Source: Pseudobdellovibrionaceae bacterium (GTDB lineage: Bacteria > Bdellovibrionota > Bdellovibrionia > Bdellovibrionales > UBA1609). Taken from it: a stretch of 64,000 nt of DNA. A program made the position numbers and the translations under genes. The stretch lies in assembly GCA_020635075.1 (NCBI GenBank), contig JACKAM010000001.1, positions 806,001 through 870,000 on the forward strand. The letters are read 5' to 3'. A model generated the notes under the pieces. That model had not been told where the DNA came from. It did no database searches and saw only the letters and a program-made list of their open reading frames with translations. Below, one piece after another: positions 44,488-53,521 of the stretch. Within the stretch, counting starts at the first letter, position 1, and every line of letters starts with the position of its first letter.

Positions 44488-45684
44488 ATGGAATGTTGGA
44501 AGGTCACTGTTTTTGTTTTTTTCGCTGGTTTCAGTCTGGGCTGCGGGGAAGGATTCAAGCCGGTGCAGGGCTCAGGGATGTTGTCATCGGCTCAAGGTCC
44601 AACCGCTCCGGTGCCAATTGTTGAGCCGCCCCCTGAAGAACCGCCGCCCCCAGCTGTGCCTGAGATTCTCAACTGGGATGACCCGGTTCCAGCTGGAGTC
44701 CAGGCGGCAGATTGCCTGGAAAACGATCTTTACAATGTCTGCCTGGTCTACAAGAACCCGGTATTTGCCAATGGCGGGAGTTTTTCTCCACGGTTAACCA
44801 TATCAAATGCCAAAGCTGCCGACGAAGCCAAGATCATGCAGTATGGGCTTAAGATTCCAGAGGACACCACCTTGAGTAACAAGAACTTTCGAATTGTTGC
44901 GCCGAGGAGTTTGGCAAAGGCTGAAAACGGAAGTTGGAAGTTTCCATTTGCCGGAGATGCAGATCAAAAGTTGGCGCAGATCCAGAGCTTTTATTGGTTG
45001 AACCGACAGGTGAGCCACTTTCAAGAAAGGGCCGGCAAATTTTATTGGGCCGATACTCGCGCCCCAGTGGTCGTCTACCAATCCCAATTGTCCAATAACG
45101 CCTACTTTGATGGGCGGGGTATCACCCTGGGTTACAGTGGTTCCTCGTCTGGCAGAAGTCTCTTGGCCATGGACGTCACCGTCGCCGTTCACGAGGCCGG
45201 GCATGGCAACATTGCTGCCGCCACTCGCGGAGCTGGGGTGGGCGGCAACTGTGCCAGCAAAAACGGTTGCCTCGGGGCGATTCACGAAGGGGGTGGGGAT
45301 ATCCATGCCTTTATGATCTTTGGTGAAGTGGGCATTATTGGCGAGTACTTCGTCAATAGCCTTGATGGGCTCAGAGCCCCAGGCAATGCCAAGGAACGCA
45401 ATCTGACAGCCCGCGATTATTATCAGCGGGCCGGTGGTGAAATCCACGACATGGGAAACGTCTATGCCTCAATTTGGTGGGAGGTTTACGCCAATGCCAA
45501 GGCAGCAGGGATCGAGAAGGATGTCGAGGGATTGTTTATTGATCACCTCTCAGGTCTGGACGCCCGCGACACATTCACCTCGGCCTTTGAAGTGATTGAG
45601 GCTATGGCCAATCAGAGTGGAAGAGAAAAGTTTGTCGATCAATTCCGTCAAGAGTACCAACGAATGGAAGTCGATTTGCCATGA
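44488..45684 (+). CDS. Fungalysin-like (M36/M4-type) metalloprotease lipoprotein without propeptide
   Basis: The 398-residue product has a lipoprotein signal with lipobox SLGC, a proline-rich linker (PPPEEPPPPAVP), and a gluzincin catalytic site: HEAGH at about 235-239 and a third ligand Glu in HEGGGDIHAF about 28 residues on, as in M36 fungalysins (HEYTHG and EGWSD). AAAGGGGG precedes the ATG at 44488. Thermolysin-type enzymes normally carry an N-terminal FTP/PepSY propeptide; here that domain is missing and a matching domain is encoded by the next gene, which overlaps it by 4 bases. Confidence 0.8.
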   Translation: MECWKVTVFVFFAGFSLGCGEGFKPVQGSGMLSSAQGPTAPVPIVEPPPEEPPPPAVPEILNWDDPVPAGVQAADCLENDLYNVCLVYKNPVFANGGSFSPRLTISNAKAADEAKIMQYGLKIPEDTTLSNKNFRIVAPRSLAKAENGSWKFPFAGDADQKLAQIQSFYWLNRQVSHFQERAGKFYWADTRAPVVVYQSQLSNNAYFDGRGITLGYSGSSSGRSLLAMDVTVAVHEAGHGNIAAATRGAGVGGNCASKNGCLGAIHEGGGDIHAFMIFGEVGIIGEYFVNSLDGLRAPGNAKERNLTARDYYQRAGGEIHDMGNVYASIWWEVYANAKAAGIEKDVEGLFIDHLSGLDARDTFTSAFEVIEAMANQSGREKFVDQFRQEYQRMEVDLP

Positions 45685-46547
45685 ATAGTCGAATCAAACT
45701 CGTCCTTTTATTTCTTCTCACGCTTTTCGTCCTGTGGGGCATCCGTCGACTTCAGGCACCAGAGGTCGAGCGAAAGGAGCGGGGAGATACTCAGAGTGTG
45801 AACAGCTCAGGAGCCAGCACAGGGTCCAATCCCGAGAGGGAGCCAAACGCCTTAAAGTCGCCATCTGGACTCACGTGGAGAGAGGATGGCAAGAAGGTAG
45901 GAATGGGCGGTAAATCCAACGTCCAAATGCCTGGCAAAAGGGTTTCGTCTAATCCCACGGAGAGATCCATTGCCGCATTCTTTCGCGCCCAGGGGCCGGG
46001 GCAATGGAGGGTGCGCATGGATGACAAAGGGAAAGTGATGCGAATTCTCGGAGGTGAAGTGGCGAGTATCGGTAATAGCCGGGAGCAGATGGGCCGATTC
46101 ATCCAAAAATTGGTCCCCGAGCTGGGAATTCCACCTGAGCAGGTGGCAAGCCTCCCGGTTCAGGATGAAACCAGACAATTTTTGATATTTGATAGTCAGC
46201 AGACTTACAAAGGCTATCCCGTCTACCAGGCCTGGTTGAGGGTGCTGGCTAATAAACACTCGGGCGCTGGATTTCTGTTCAACAATAACCTGAAGTCTAT
46301 TGAGTCAGAGATTCAATTGGCCGTCGAGATGACCTTGATCGAGGCTCAAGAGAGTTTGCTAGAGCAACTTCGCCCGTATGGGCATATAGAAATCTACTCA
46401 AGTCAGGGGCCCGTGGTGTGGGCGGATGGCAGCCCCCATCAATTGGCTTATGTTTTTCATCTGAATCTTCCTCGGGATACGGTGCGCATCGTTCTCAGCG
46501 CGAGGACCGGAGACATTCTTTCTCAACAGAGCACGAGATTTCATTAA
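45681..46547 (+). CDS. FTP/PepSY propeptide-like protein encoded separately from its protease
   Basis: The 288-residue product has an N-terminal hydrophobic anchor (IKLVLLFLLTLFVLWGI), a low-complexity linker, then a domain like the fungalysin/thermolysin propeptide (QTYKGYPVYQAWLRVLANK) and a PepSY-like strand set at the end (LAYVFHLNLP, SARTGDILSQ). In most M4/M36 enzymes these parts precede the catalytic domain and act as inhibitor and folding chaperone in cis. Here the ATGA overlap with the protease gene implies coupled synthesis and action in trans. Confidence 0.75.
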   Translation: MNSRIKLVLLFLLTLFVLWGIRRLQAPEVERKERGDTQSVNSSGASTGSNPEREPNALKSPSGLTWREDGKKVGMGGKSNVQMPGKRVSSNPTERSIAAFFRAQGPGQWRVRMDDKGKVMRILGGEVASIGNSREQMGRFIQKLVPELGIPPEQVASLPVQDETRQFLIFDSQQTYKGYPVYQAWLRVLANKHSGAGFLFNNNLKSIESEIQLAVEMTLIEAQESLLEQLRPYGHIEIYSSQGPVVWADGSPHQLAYVFHLNLPRDTVRIVLSARTGDILSQQSTRFH

Positions 46548-46718
46548 AATAACCGCTTAAGTGCCTGAAATAATGGAGTTAGCAGAGTTTTGACAAAGGG
46601 CTGACCTGGGCGTGACATCGCCTGAACAGGAAGGTGGTTCAATGAACTTGGGCCCGCCTCTTGATCGTTTTCTCCACCGGGCCCTTTCATCAAACAAACC
46701 AGAACCAAGGAGAAAACG

Positions 46719-47609
46719 ATGAAAACAATCAGAGTTATGCAAATCATTATTTGCGGAGTATTCGCTGCGATCGCCTCTTTTGCCATGGGCATGGAGCTAG
46801 AACCCGTCGTCTGTAAGGAGAAGGGCTTTGCAGTAGAAGGCAAGGATGTCCTGGAGATTAATATCCGACGCCTAGAGCCATTGGCTAAAATTATCGATAC
46901 CATGGAACGTAAAAAGAGTGGGTTGCTGGCTAACACCGAAAAAATGGTAGGTAAACAACTGGAAGACATCGACAAGCTTGAGAGAAATCTCGCTGAGTTA
47001 AAGGCCGACCTTAAGGGCGACCTTCAACTGCAATCTAGAGCAAAGGGACTTTTGGACGACAAGTCCCAAAGGGTCGCAAGCAAACGGGAGGAAACAAAAT
47101 CCTTTATCGAGGCCGTTCTCGGCAAGGGGAGTCGGCTAGAGGGAGTAAATGAGCCTAAGGGCAGTTCATACAGGTTCGCGCTAGAGGGAAAGGGCTTACA
47201 TCAGACAGCAGTTCATCTGCGTGAGCTATTAATGGACTTTGCCAAGCTCTATCAGATGCGAACTCAAGTCACGTCTCGTAAGGAGCAGGAGGTTGTTGAG
47301 CAGGCAATGGAGATCGTGTCGATGGAGATCAACAAACTGGAAAGCCTTCTCGATCCCTGCTCCGCATCTGACGGTCTCACTGTGTACTCGGCGGCACTGC
47401 TTGAGTATATGTCTCGACATCAGGAACTGGCCGTCGAGGTCAGGGGCGAAAAGGATGCCCAGGTCACTCAACTTCAAAAGTACCTGCTTGAATCCTACAT
47501 TCCCCGCTTGAATGATCCTAGGTCGTGGGGATTGAGAGATCCTCATTTTGCAAGACCCGCTCAAGCTGAGCGACAGCCCGGGTTTTCCTCCTCGGGAACA
47601 TCAATATAG
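46719..47609 (+). CDS. Exported coiled-coil protein of unknown function
   Basis: The 296-residue product has a signal peptide (MQIIICGVFAAIASFAMG) and a largely helical mature part. Heptad-like segments run from about residue 60 to 130 (LEDIDKLERNLAELKADLKG) and again in 180-215. A single Cys pair may exist. AAGGAG precedes the ATG. A strong stem follows the stop, so it is probably a single-gene transcript. Family not recognised. Confidence 0.7.
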   Translation: MKTIRVMQIIICGVFAAIASFAMGMELEPVVCKEKGFAVEGKDVLEINIRRLEPLAKIIDTMERKKSGLLANTEKMVGKQLEDIDKLERNLAELKADLKGDLQLQSRAKGLLDDKSQRVASKREETKSFIEAVLGKGSRLEGVNEPKGSSYRFALEGKGLHQTAVHLRELLMDFAKLYQMRTQVTSRKEQEVVEQAMEIVSMEINKLESLLDPCSASDGLTVYSAALLEYMSRHQELAVEVRGEKDAQVTQLQKYLLESYIPRLNDPRSWGLRDPHFARPAQAERQPGFSSSGTSI

Positions 47610-47618
47610 TCAAAATTT

Positions 47619-47650
47619 GCCGTCACACATTCAACCTCCAGTGTGACGGC
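47619..47650 (+). terminator. Terminator-like hairpin
   Basis: GCCGTCACAC and GTGTGACGGC form a 10-bp perfect stem with a 12-base loop, 10 bases after the stop codon of the coiled-coil gene. The downstream T content is modest (AGTTCTTCC). Confidence 0.6.
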
Positions 47651-47888
47651 AGTTCTTCCTGTCAATAAACCTTTCCTCTGCCAACGAAACTGACGTCAAC
47701 TCTGAATTTTGACAGCTGTTGAACTTCGGCCTCGCTCCTGGGGTGACCAGTCAGGGGTGTAAACCTTTGGCAAACTTCAAATCACACCCTGTAGGGATCA
47801 GGATAGCGAAGATCCCGAAACAATTAAGAGATTTTAAACTGCCGGCAAACCTTTGATTGGCGCCCGGATTGCTCTTTTTCCCTTTGAT

Positions 47889-48902
47889 ATGTCACGAATT
47901 CGATTTTCCCAATGGTTGGTGGGAATTTCGCTGTTCGGGTTGTTGCAGCCTTTAGATTCACAAGGCCAAGGAATCATCGATGCTTCTGGGCGTAGCATCG
48001 AAACGGTGGGTTCCGTGGGAGCTGTCGCCAATCGGCGGGCTGCTGACAACTTGTTTCGAAACGCCATCAATGATGAACGCCGCGCGATCAGCAAATTTCC
48101 ACCTAATGTTGGCTTACTTTCTAAAGCCCTGGTGCAGACTATGTCTGGCATTAAGGCCGATAATCAATCTCGCGCCAATGGACAGGCGGCGATAGAGTCC
48201 CTGCGCGTTGGTGACAACTCGGGAATCGTCGATATCACAAAGAAGTATGGAAATCTTTCTCGCGGGCAGATCCAGCATTATGCCAACAACTCCAGTCCTC
48301 ACCTTCCTCAGGTTGAAAAGACTCTTGCCAAGTATGGTATGGGTATAAGTGCAGATCGGCAGTCCCTGACATCACCCATTGGTACAATTCCCCTTGATAT
48401 GGATTCATCCTCCTTGTCCAGCTTGATTTCCAAAGTTGTGGAAAGCAAGGGCCTCTCCTCGGAGGGGGTTCAGGCTGGTGTTCAGGCCGGAATTGAGAGT
48501 CAAAACGCCATTGGAAGGGACGTCACCGAGCAGGCTAAGGCCGAGCTCGATCACCTGGGTTCTAGAAAAGGGTCTGCTGAATCAGATGGATCCAAGGATG
48601 AGAATCAAAAATCTCCAGAGGATGGTGAGGCCCAAGGGCGGGCCAATGAAGAGATCGCGCAAGAAGATCAGCAGGAGACCCAGCCATCTAATGATGATGG
48701 CGATGGCCAAGACCAAAAACCATATGAACAAGGTAGTGGCGATCCGCGAGGACCGGCCGGTTTGACGGGTGAGCCCCAGATGTTTTCCTTTGAAATGAAT
48801 GGGGGGCCTATAGGCGTTAAGGGAAGTTCCCATCAGGACATATTTGAGATGATCAGCATTCGCTATCAAATCCACCGGTCCAAGGGAACATTCTTGGAAT
48901 AA
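47889..48902 (+). CDS. Exported low-complexity protein of unknown function
   Basis: The product (337 residues from the ATG chosen) has a signal peptide (FSQWLVGISLFGLLQPL) and an N-terminal helical domain. A long acidic/Gln-rich, probably disordered part follows (residues about 220-290), and then a short C-terminal segment. A TTG 36 bases upstream is an alternative start; neither has a strong ribosome-binding site. In the 240-base gap upstream, GGGATC and GATCCC form a small hairpin at about 47795-47817. Confidence 0.65.
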   Translation: MSRIRFSQWLVGISLFGLLQPLDSQGQGIIDASGRSIETVGSVGAVANRRAADNLFRNAINDERRAISKFPPNVGLLSKALVQTMSGIKADNQSRANGQAAIESLRVGDNSGIVDITKKYGNLSRGQIQHYANNSSPHLPQVEKTLAKYGMGISADRQSLTSPIGTIPLDMDSSSLSSLISKVVESKGLSSEGVQAGVQAGIESQNAIGRDVTEQAKAELDHLGSRKGSAESDGSKDENQKSPEDGEAQGRANEEIAQEDQQETQPSNDDGDGQDQKPYEQGSGDPRGPAGLTGEPQMFSFEMNGGPIGVKGSSHQDIFEMISIRYQIHRSKGTFLE

Positions 48903-49161
48903 GGACTTTCGCTTGTTACCGCCCCGTTGTCGGCATGCGCCTAGGCGCCTTCGGGTCGCTCACATTGACTTTCCCTCGATATCGCGGCGGCCGAATGATC
49001 CGCGCGCGCTATCTTCGGTCATCTTCTTTTCCAGGCCTAACGGCCTTTACGGTCGCTGGTTCGATCGGGAAGGTCCACACAGGATTCGCCACAGCGAATC
49101 CGCAATATTAGAAAAATTTAAACTCTGAGGAATTTATGACTACACGTATGGCTTTAAATTT
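48903..49161. other. Intergenic region of about 260 bases
   Basis: No protein-like frame, promoter or strong hairpin is seen, apart from the short palindrome AGGCCTAACGGCCT. It separates the low-complexity protein gene from the tRNA on the other strand. Confidence 0.3.
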
Positions 49162-49237
49162 TGGTGGACCTGACTGGGATCGAACCAGCGACCTCCACAA
49201 TGCCATTGTGGCGCTCTCCCAACTGAGCTACAGGCCC
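49162..49237 (-). tRNA. tRNA-Ala (anticodon GGC)
   Basis: The 76-base gene on the minus strand folds as a full cloverleaf: acceptor GGGCCTG/CAGGTCC, D-arm GCTC/GAGC, anticodon stem CCACA/TGTGG around ATGGCAT, and T-arm with TTCGATC. The G3:U70 pair, the alanine identity element, is present, and CCA is encoded. It reads GCC codons. Confidence 0.96.
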
Positions 49238-49350
49238 TCGGAATTTCAAGAAAGTCATTGATATTCTACCTGGCCCTCGGTGGCAAGCAATAAATAACTT
49301 GAAATACTCAATAGTTAGGCTCTTTAATGGGGATACAGGGAGGTGGACCA

Positions 49351-49866
49351 ATGAAGATCAAACATCTGGGACGGTGGCAGCGGATATTGGCAGGGGGACT
49401 GGTGGGCCTGGGACTCCTGGTTGGCAGCCAGGTTCAAGCTAAAGAACTGACGAATCGTCTGGGGGTCGGTTACTCGGATCAGTTTGGCGAAAGTCTGCCC
49501 AGCCTAGCTGTGCGCTATTATCCGAATTCCCAACTGGGGCTTTCGGCATCCCTGGGTGTGGATACTCGCAAGGATAATTCCCGATTTGGCTTTATGGCCC
49601 GTGTGCACAGGGTGATCTTTATGGAAGCCAATTTGAACTTCTACATGGGGGCGGGAGCCGGAATCCTCAGTGTGGAAACCGCAGGTAAAAACGAATCGGG
49701 ATTTGAGCTGAGTGGCTTTTTTGGCGCGGAGTTTTTTCTCTATGGTCTTGACAGCTTAGCCTTTATGTTTGAATCCGGGGTCGGTGTGACATCCATCTCC
49801 AGTGAGGTGCGCTTCCGAACCTTGGGGGATCATCCGGTCAAGGCGGGGATCGCATTTTACTTTTAA
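49351..49866 (+). CDS. Small predicted outer-membrane beta-barrel protein
   Basis: The product is 171 residues with a signal peptide (ILAGGLVGLGLLVGSQVQA) and amphipathic beta strands ending in VKAGIAFYF, with terminal Phe. The start at 49351 is chosen because GGGAGGTGG lies just upstream; an ATG 24 bases earlier is possible. It could be an OmpX/OmpW-like eight-strand barrel. RidA follows after 18 bases. Confidence 0.75.
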   Translation: MKIKHLGRWQRILAGGLVGLGLLVGSQVQAKELTNRLGVGYSDQFGESLPSLAVRYYPNSQLGLSASLGVDTRKDNSRFGFMARVHRVIFMEANLNFYMGAGAGILSVETAGKNESGFELSGFFGAEFFLYGLDSLAFMFESGVGVTSISSEVRFRTLGDHPVKAGIAFYF

Positions 49867-49884
49867 TTGATTGAGGAGTCGAAA

Positions 49885-50262
49885 ATGAAAAAAGTGATTA
49901 TGACAGATAGAGCTCCTGCTCCGGTGGGGCCCTACTCTCAGGCCATTGAAGTCGATGGCACCCTCTATTGCTCTGGACAGATTTCCATTGACCCATCGTC
50001 GGGCGAAGTCTTCACCGGCGACATTCAAAAACAAGCTCAGATGGTAATGAAAAACGTGGAGGCCGTGTTGGCTGCAGCGGATATGACCTTTGGCAATGTG
50101 GTGAAAACCACGATTTTTCTCACCGACATGGCTGACTTTGCCAAGGTTAACGAAGTTTATGCCAGCTGCTTTACTGCCGAACCTCCGGCTCGCTCCTGTG
50201 TTGCTGTGGCCTCACTTCCCAAAGGTGTGAACGTGGAGGTTGAGGTTCTGGCTCGGCGTTGA
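49885..50262 (+). CDS. ridA: RidA-family enamine/imine deaminase
   Basis: RidA hydrolyses reactive 2-aminoacrylate and related enamines to pyruvate and ammonia in the cytosol. The 125-residue product is of family length, with APVGPYSQAIEVDGTLYCSG at the N-terminus and the catalytic Arg in PPARSCVAVASLPKG near the C-terminus, followed by VNVEVEV. GAGGAG precedes the ATG at 49885. The YdcF-like gene follows at once. Confidence 0.93.
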   Translation: MKKVIMTDRAPAPVGPYSQAIEVDGTLYCSGQISIDPSSGEVFTGDIQKQAQMVMKNVEAVLAAADMTFGNVVKTTIFLTDMADFAKVNEVYASCFTAEPPARSCVAVASLPKGVNVEVEVLARR

Positions 50263-50267
50263 CTGCA

Positions 50268-50834
50268 ATGCTGAGAAACTGGCGTTCCTGGTCGATGGTG
50301 GCCGGCTTGATGGTTCTGGGTCTCACCTCCTGGTCCTTTCTTCGGGAGTCGAAGCGCATTCAAGCTCAGCCGGCTACTGCCTGGGAAGAAGATCACAAGG
50401 CCGATTGTGCTGTGGTATTGACCGGCGGGGCCGGTCGGGTCCGTGAAGGCTTTGATCTGCTGGCGCAAAAGAATATCAAGAAGTTGATCATCTCGGGAGT
50501 TTATCCTCATGCCACGCTTAAGGAAATCTTCCCTCAGTGGGTGTTCTACGGAGCTCTTGATGAGCGAGATGTGATTTTGGAAAAACGCTCGGGAACGACT
50601 TACGGGAACGCCCAACAGACCTTGCCTTTAGTCGAGGCCCTTCATTGTCGCGATCTGATCCTGGTCACATCTCGTCTCCACATGTACCGATCGCTTAAGA
50701 TTTTTTCTTCCGTATTCCCTCCGGACCTGACCATTTATCCTCGGGCCATTGTTCAGGGTGGATTCGAGCCTAGTTTCGGGGAGTTATTGGTCGAAGTTGT
50801 TAAGAGTGAGTTCTACTCTCTTTGGGCCTACTAA
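50268..50834 (+). CDS. YdcF/SanA-like (DUF218) membrane-anchored protein
   Basis: The 188-residue product has an N-terminal hydrophobic anchor and the DUF218 core: ADCAVVLTGGAGRVREGFDL, KKLIISGV, SGTTYGNAQQTLP and LILVTSRLHMYRS. ElyC/SanA/YdcF proteins have roles in envelope maintenance, partly in lipid carrier or peptidoglycan supply. The ATG at 50268 is 6 bases after the ridA stop; a TTG overlapping that stop is an alternative. Confidence 0.85.
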   Translation: MLRNWRSWSMVAGLMVLGLTSWSFLRESKRIQAQPATAWEEDHKADCAVVLTGGAGRVREGFDLLAQKNIKKLIISGVYPHATLKEIFPQWVFYGALDERDVILEKRSGTTYGNAQQTLPLVEALHCRDLILVTSRLHMYRSLKIFSSVFPPDLTIYPRAIVQGGFEPSFGELLVEVVKSEFYSLWAY

Positions 50835-50957
50835 AGTCCTGACTCAGTTCTACAGATTCTATTTTGCCCCTGTCCGTTTTCAGGTCCTGATCTTCCCTTG
50901 CCCGGTCAAGATAAGCCCCTAATTTTCCGATTTATTTAGAGACTGTGAGGGGTAAAT

Positions 50958-51797
50958 ATGGCCAGAGTCGTGGGCACCTACATTGCCAACCGAATCGATT
51001 CGCTCGGGGAGTGGGGCCTGGCCATCATTCGCTATACAATCCGCGTTTTGTCGATGATCTATTTTGCCGTTCGTGCCGCTGTCTATGATCAATCCCAGGG
51101 AATCCGTTCCGTAATCTCAGTGATTTCGGCACAAATCTACTTTACGGGTGTGCAGGCTTTGCCGCTGATTTCAGTATTGGCCCTGGCCTCGGGAAGTATT
51201 GTGATCATGCAATCCAATCTTCAGCTCAGTATTCTTGGCGGCGCAGAGATGATCGGTAATCTTTTGGTGGTGATCATTGTTCGGGAGATCTCTCCTTTGC
51301 TCACAGCTCTTGTCGTCATTGCCCGTAGCGGAACAGCAGTGGCCTCAGAGCTGGGAAACATGAAAGTCAATAAGGAGACCGAAGCCCTTGAAGTCTTGGG
51401 GATCAATCCACTGAGCTACATTGTCTTTCCGCGTCTTGTGGGTGGCATTCTTAGCGTTCTTGGTTTGGCCTTCTACTTTATTGTTGTCGCCCTCATCGGT
51501 GGTTTTCTCGTCACCTCTTTAATTCACGACATTCCCTTTTCCTTTTACTCTGAGTCTTTGGCTCAGGCCTTTGCCGCAGAGGACGTGTTGCTATTTCTAG
51601 CTAAGAACACCTTTTCTGGGGCGATTATTTTTGTGGTCTGTAGTCACCAGGGAATGCTGGTTCAGGGTGGCCCCGAGGAAGTACCCCAGGTCACAACCAA
51701 GGCGGTGATGAACAGCATCATATACGTAACGATTTTCAATTTGGGTGTAACGACTTTGTTTTATCTCAACCAACTCATACAATTGGGAGTCATTTAG
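50958..51797 (+). CDS. MlaE-like permease of a Mce-type lipid transport system
   Basis: The 279-residue membrane protein has about six spans and typical MlaE motifs: REISPLLTALVVIARSG, then MKVNKETEALEVLGINP, which contacts the ATPase. With MlaF- and MlaD-like proteins, it moves phospholipids between outer and inner membrane, the direction varying among systems. It begins the operon; the next gene starts 2 bases after the stop with TTG. Confidence 0.92.
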   Translation: MARVVGTYIANRIDSLGEWGLAIIRYTIRVLSMIYFAVRAAVYDQSQGIRSVISVISAQIYFTGVQALPLISVLALASGSIVIMQSNLQLSILGGAEMIGNLLVVIIVREISPLLTALVVIARSGTAVASELGNMKVNKETEALEVLGINPLSYIVFPRLVGGILSVLGLAFYFIVVALIGGFLVTSLIHDIPFSFYSESLAQAFAAEDVLLFLAKNTFSGAIIFVVCSHQGMLVQGGPEEVPQVTTKAVMNSIIYVTIFNLGVTTLFYLNQLIQLGVI

Positions 51798-51798
51798 G

Positions 51799-52539
51799 TT
51801 GGCTACAGTAGGTGCGATTGAATCAATATGCCTTGAGGATTTAGGCTTTTCCTTTGGGCCTAAAATCAAACCCATTTTTGTCGGTCTCAATTATGAGTTC
51901 GTCAAAGGCGGGGCCTATTGGATCAAATCCACCTCAGGCGGGGGCAAAAGCTCCCTGCTTAGGATTTTGGCCGCCCTCGTGACTCCTACAGCAGGAGATC
52001 TAAAGATAGACGGTGTGGGTACAAGAGAGATGTCCTTTGAGGAGTTTCTCCCTTATCGTTTGCAGATCGGCTACAGTTTTGAGTTGGGTGGTTTGATTTC
52101 CAACAAGACTCTGTTTGAAAACCTGATGCTTCCTCTCCAATACCACAAGCTGATGGCGCCGAATGAGGCGACGGCATGGGTTGAGAAGCTGGCCGAAATT
52201 TTTGAAATCTCAGAGCACCTGCACTCCCGACCGAGTCGAGTGTCGGGGAGTATCAAAAAAGCAACGGTTGTCGCTCGTGCCTTTGTGATGAAACCCAGAG
52301 TACTGATATTGGATGAACCGACGATTGGTCTTTCTCAGTCGCGAAAAGATGCTTTGTGTAAACTCGTTCACGATGGTCGTGAGTCAGGGCAGTTTCACAT
52401 TGTGATCACGGCCACCGATGATGTGACCTTTGCCCGCAAAGTGGCGACCAAAACCCTGGAAATGAGAAGTCAGAGAATTGAAGAAACGGAAGTGGTTCAG
52501 AATGCATTTATTATCACTCACAAAAAGGCATCCTCATGA
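51799..52539 (+). CDS. MlaF-like ABC ATPase with degenerate motifs
   Basis: The 246-residue ATPase lies where MlaF should be. Walker B (VLILDEPT) is intact, but Walker A is STSGGGKSS, lacking the first Gly. The signature is VSGSIKKA rather than LSGGQ, and the H-loop His is missing (ITATDD). It may bind ATP but probably hydrolyses it slowly, or needs another subunit. TTG start with GGGAGT upstream. Its stop overlaps the mlaD-like start (ATGA). Confidence 0.85.
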   Translation: MATVGAIESICLEDLGFSFGPKIKPIFVGLNYEFVKGGAYWIKSTSGGGKSSLLRILAALVTPTAGDLKIDGVGTREMSFEEFLPYRLQIGYSFELGGLISNKTLFENLMLPLQYHKLMAPNEATAWVEKLAEIFEISEHLHSRPSRVSGSIKKATVVARAFVMKPRVLILDEPTIGLSQSRKDALCKLVHDGRESGQFHIVITATDDVTFARKVATKTLEMRSQRIEETEVVQNAFIITHKKASS

Positions 52540-53504
52540 AGGTTAAGCTCAACAGGTTTGAAAGAGCAGCGGGGATTTTTCTACTGGCCGCAGTTGTTGG
52601 TTCCATTGCCGTCACTGTCGGGGTGGCCATTAAAAAGGGCTGGTTCTCGCGGAAGGTTCTCTATGAAACCTCTCTCGACAATGCTGAGGGAATTCATCCT
52701 GGAACTGTGGTCCAGGTGTCAGGTCTTCGCGCTGGGGAAGTGAGTGATGTGGAGTTGGTGTCTTCCGATCGGGTATTGGTGCGGTTTCGGATTTTGGAAA
52801 AGTTCTCTCGTCGGGTGCGAACCGATAGCCGCATTCAGGTGGTGCGGCCCTTTATTATTGGTGAAAAGGTATTGGATTTGTCCATTGGGTCGGATCAAAC
52901 TGAGGTGGCCGAGGGTGGAATCATTCCTTCCAAACCCAGTATGGATTTGATGGATCTGGTCTCGGGAAAGCGCATGAATGACTTTCTCTCTAGCTTTAGC
53001 GGGATGGTGGATAGTCTTAAGGTGCTCTCAAGTGCTTTTGCTGATCCTAAGAGGACAGAGGCTCTCATCAAAACTCTCGATCGCATGGAGCCTCTTGTTG
53101 TTAATTTGAACAGGATGGCCAAAGAGATGACCAAAATGACGGTCACTCTTAATCGCGATGATCGCTTCGAGTCGATGGTGGTGGGCATGACTGATTTGAC
53201 CCGCGAGATGAAGGTGATTTTGCCTGAAATGGCCAAGGAAGCCCCCCAAATGGGTAAGCAGATGGGCCAACTCATTGCCAGCCTCAGTACCTTGGCAAAG
53301 GAATTCGAAAAATTGGCTCCTGCAATTCAGGAGGTAGCACCTGACTTGCCACGCACCAGCCGTCGCGCGGTTGAAGCCCTGGATGAAGCTGTGGTATTGC
53401 TCAAGGCGATGCAGAAGTCCATTTTCCTGCGCGGCAACGTGGAAGATGTGCGGGAAGAGGAGTCCAAGTCCCGTAAGCCTGCCGGCGGTGAGAAGGCAAA
53501 GTAG
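52536..53504 (+). CDS. MlaD-like Mce-domain protein
   Basis: The 322-residue product has one N-terminal membrane span (IFLLAAVVGSIAVTVGVAI), a Mce domain (NAEGIHPGTVVQVSGLRAGE, then FIIGEKVLDLSIG) and a long helical C-terminus that may form the hexamer tunnel or reach across the periplasm. It is longer than E. coli MlaD. It overlaps the MlaF-like gene and is followed after 17 bases by an unknown gene likely of the same operon. Confidence 0.9.
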   Translation: MKVKLNRFERAAGIFLLAAVVGSIAVTVGVAIKKGWFSRKVLYETSLDNAEGIHPGTVVQVSGLRAGEVSDVELVSSDRVLVRFRILEKFSRRVRTDSRIQVVRPFIIGEKVLDLSIGSDQTEVAEGGIIPSKPSMDLMDLVSGKRMNDFLSSFSGMVDSLKVLSSAFADPKRTEALIKTLDRMEPLVVNLNRMAKEMTKMTVTLNRDDRFESMVVGMTDLTREMKVILPEMAKEAPQMGKQMGQLIASLSTLAKEFEKLAPAIQEVAPDLPRTSRRAVEALDEAVVLLKAMQKSIFLRGNVEDVREEESKSRKPAGGEKAK

Positions 53505-53521
53505 AAGAAGGGCGAAATTGA

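Noticed and set aside
48913..49128. A 71-residue plus-strand frame before the tRNA
   Set aside because: It is Arg/Pro-rich, has no ribosome-binding site and no recognisable features.
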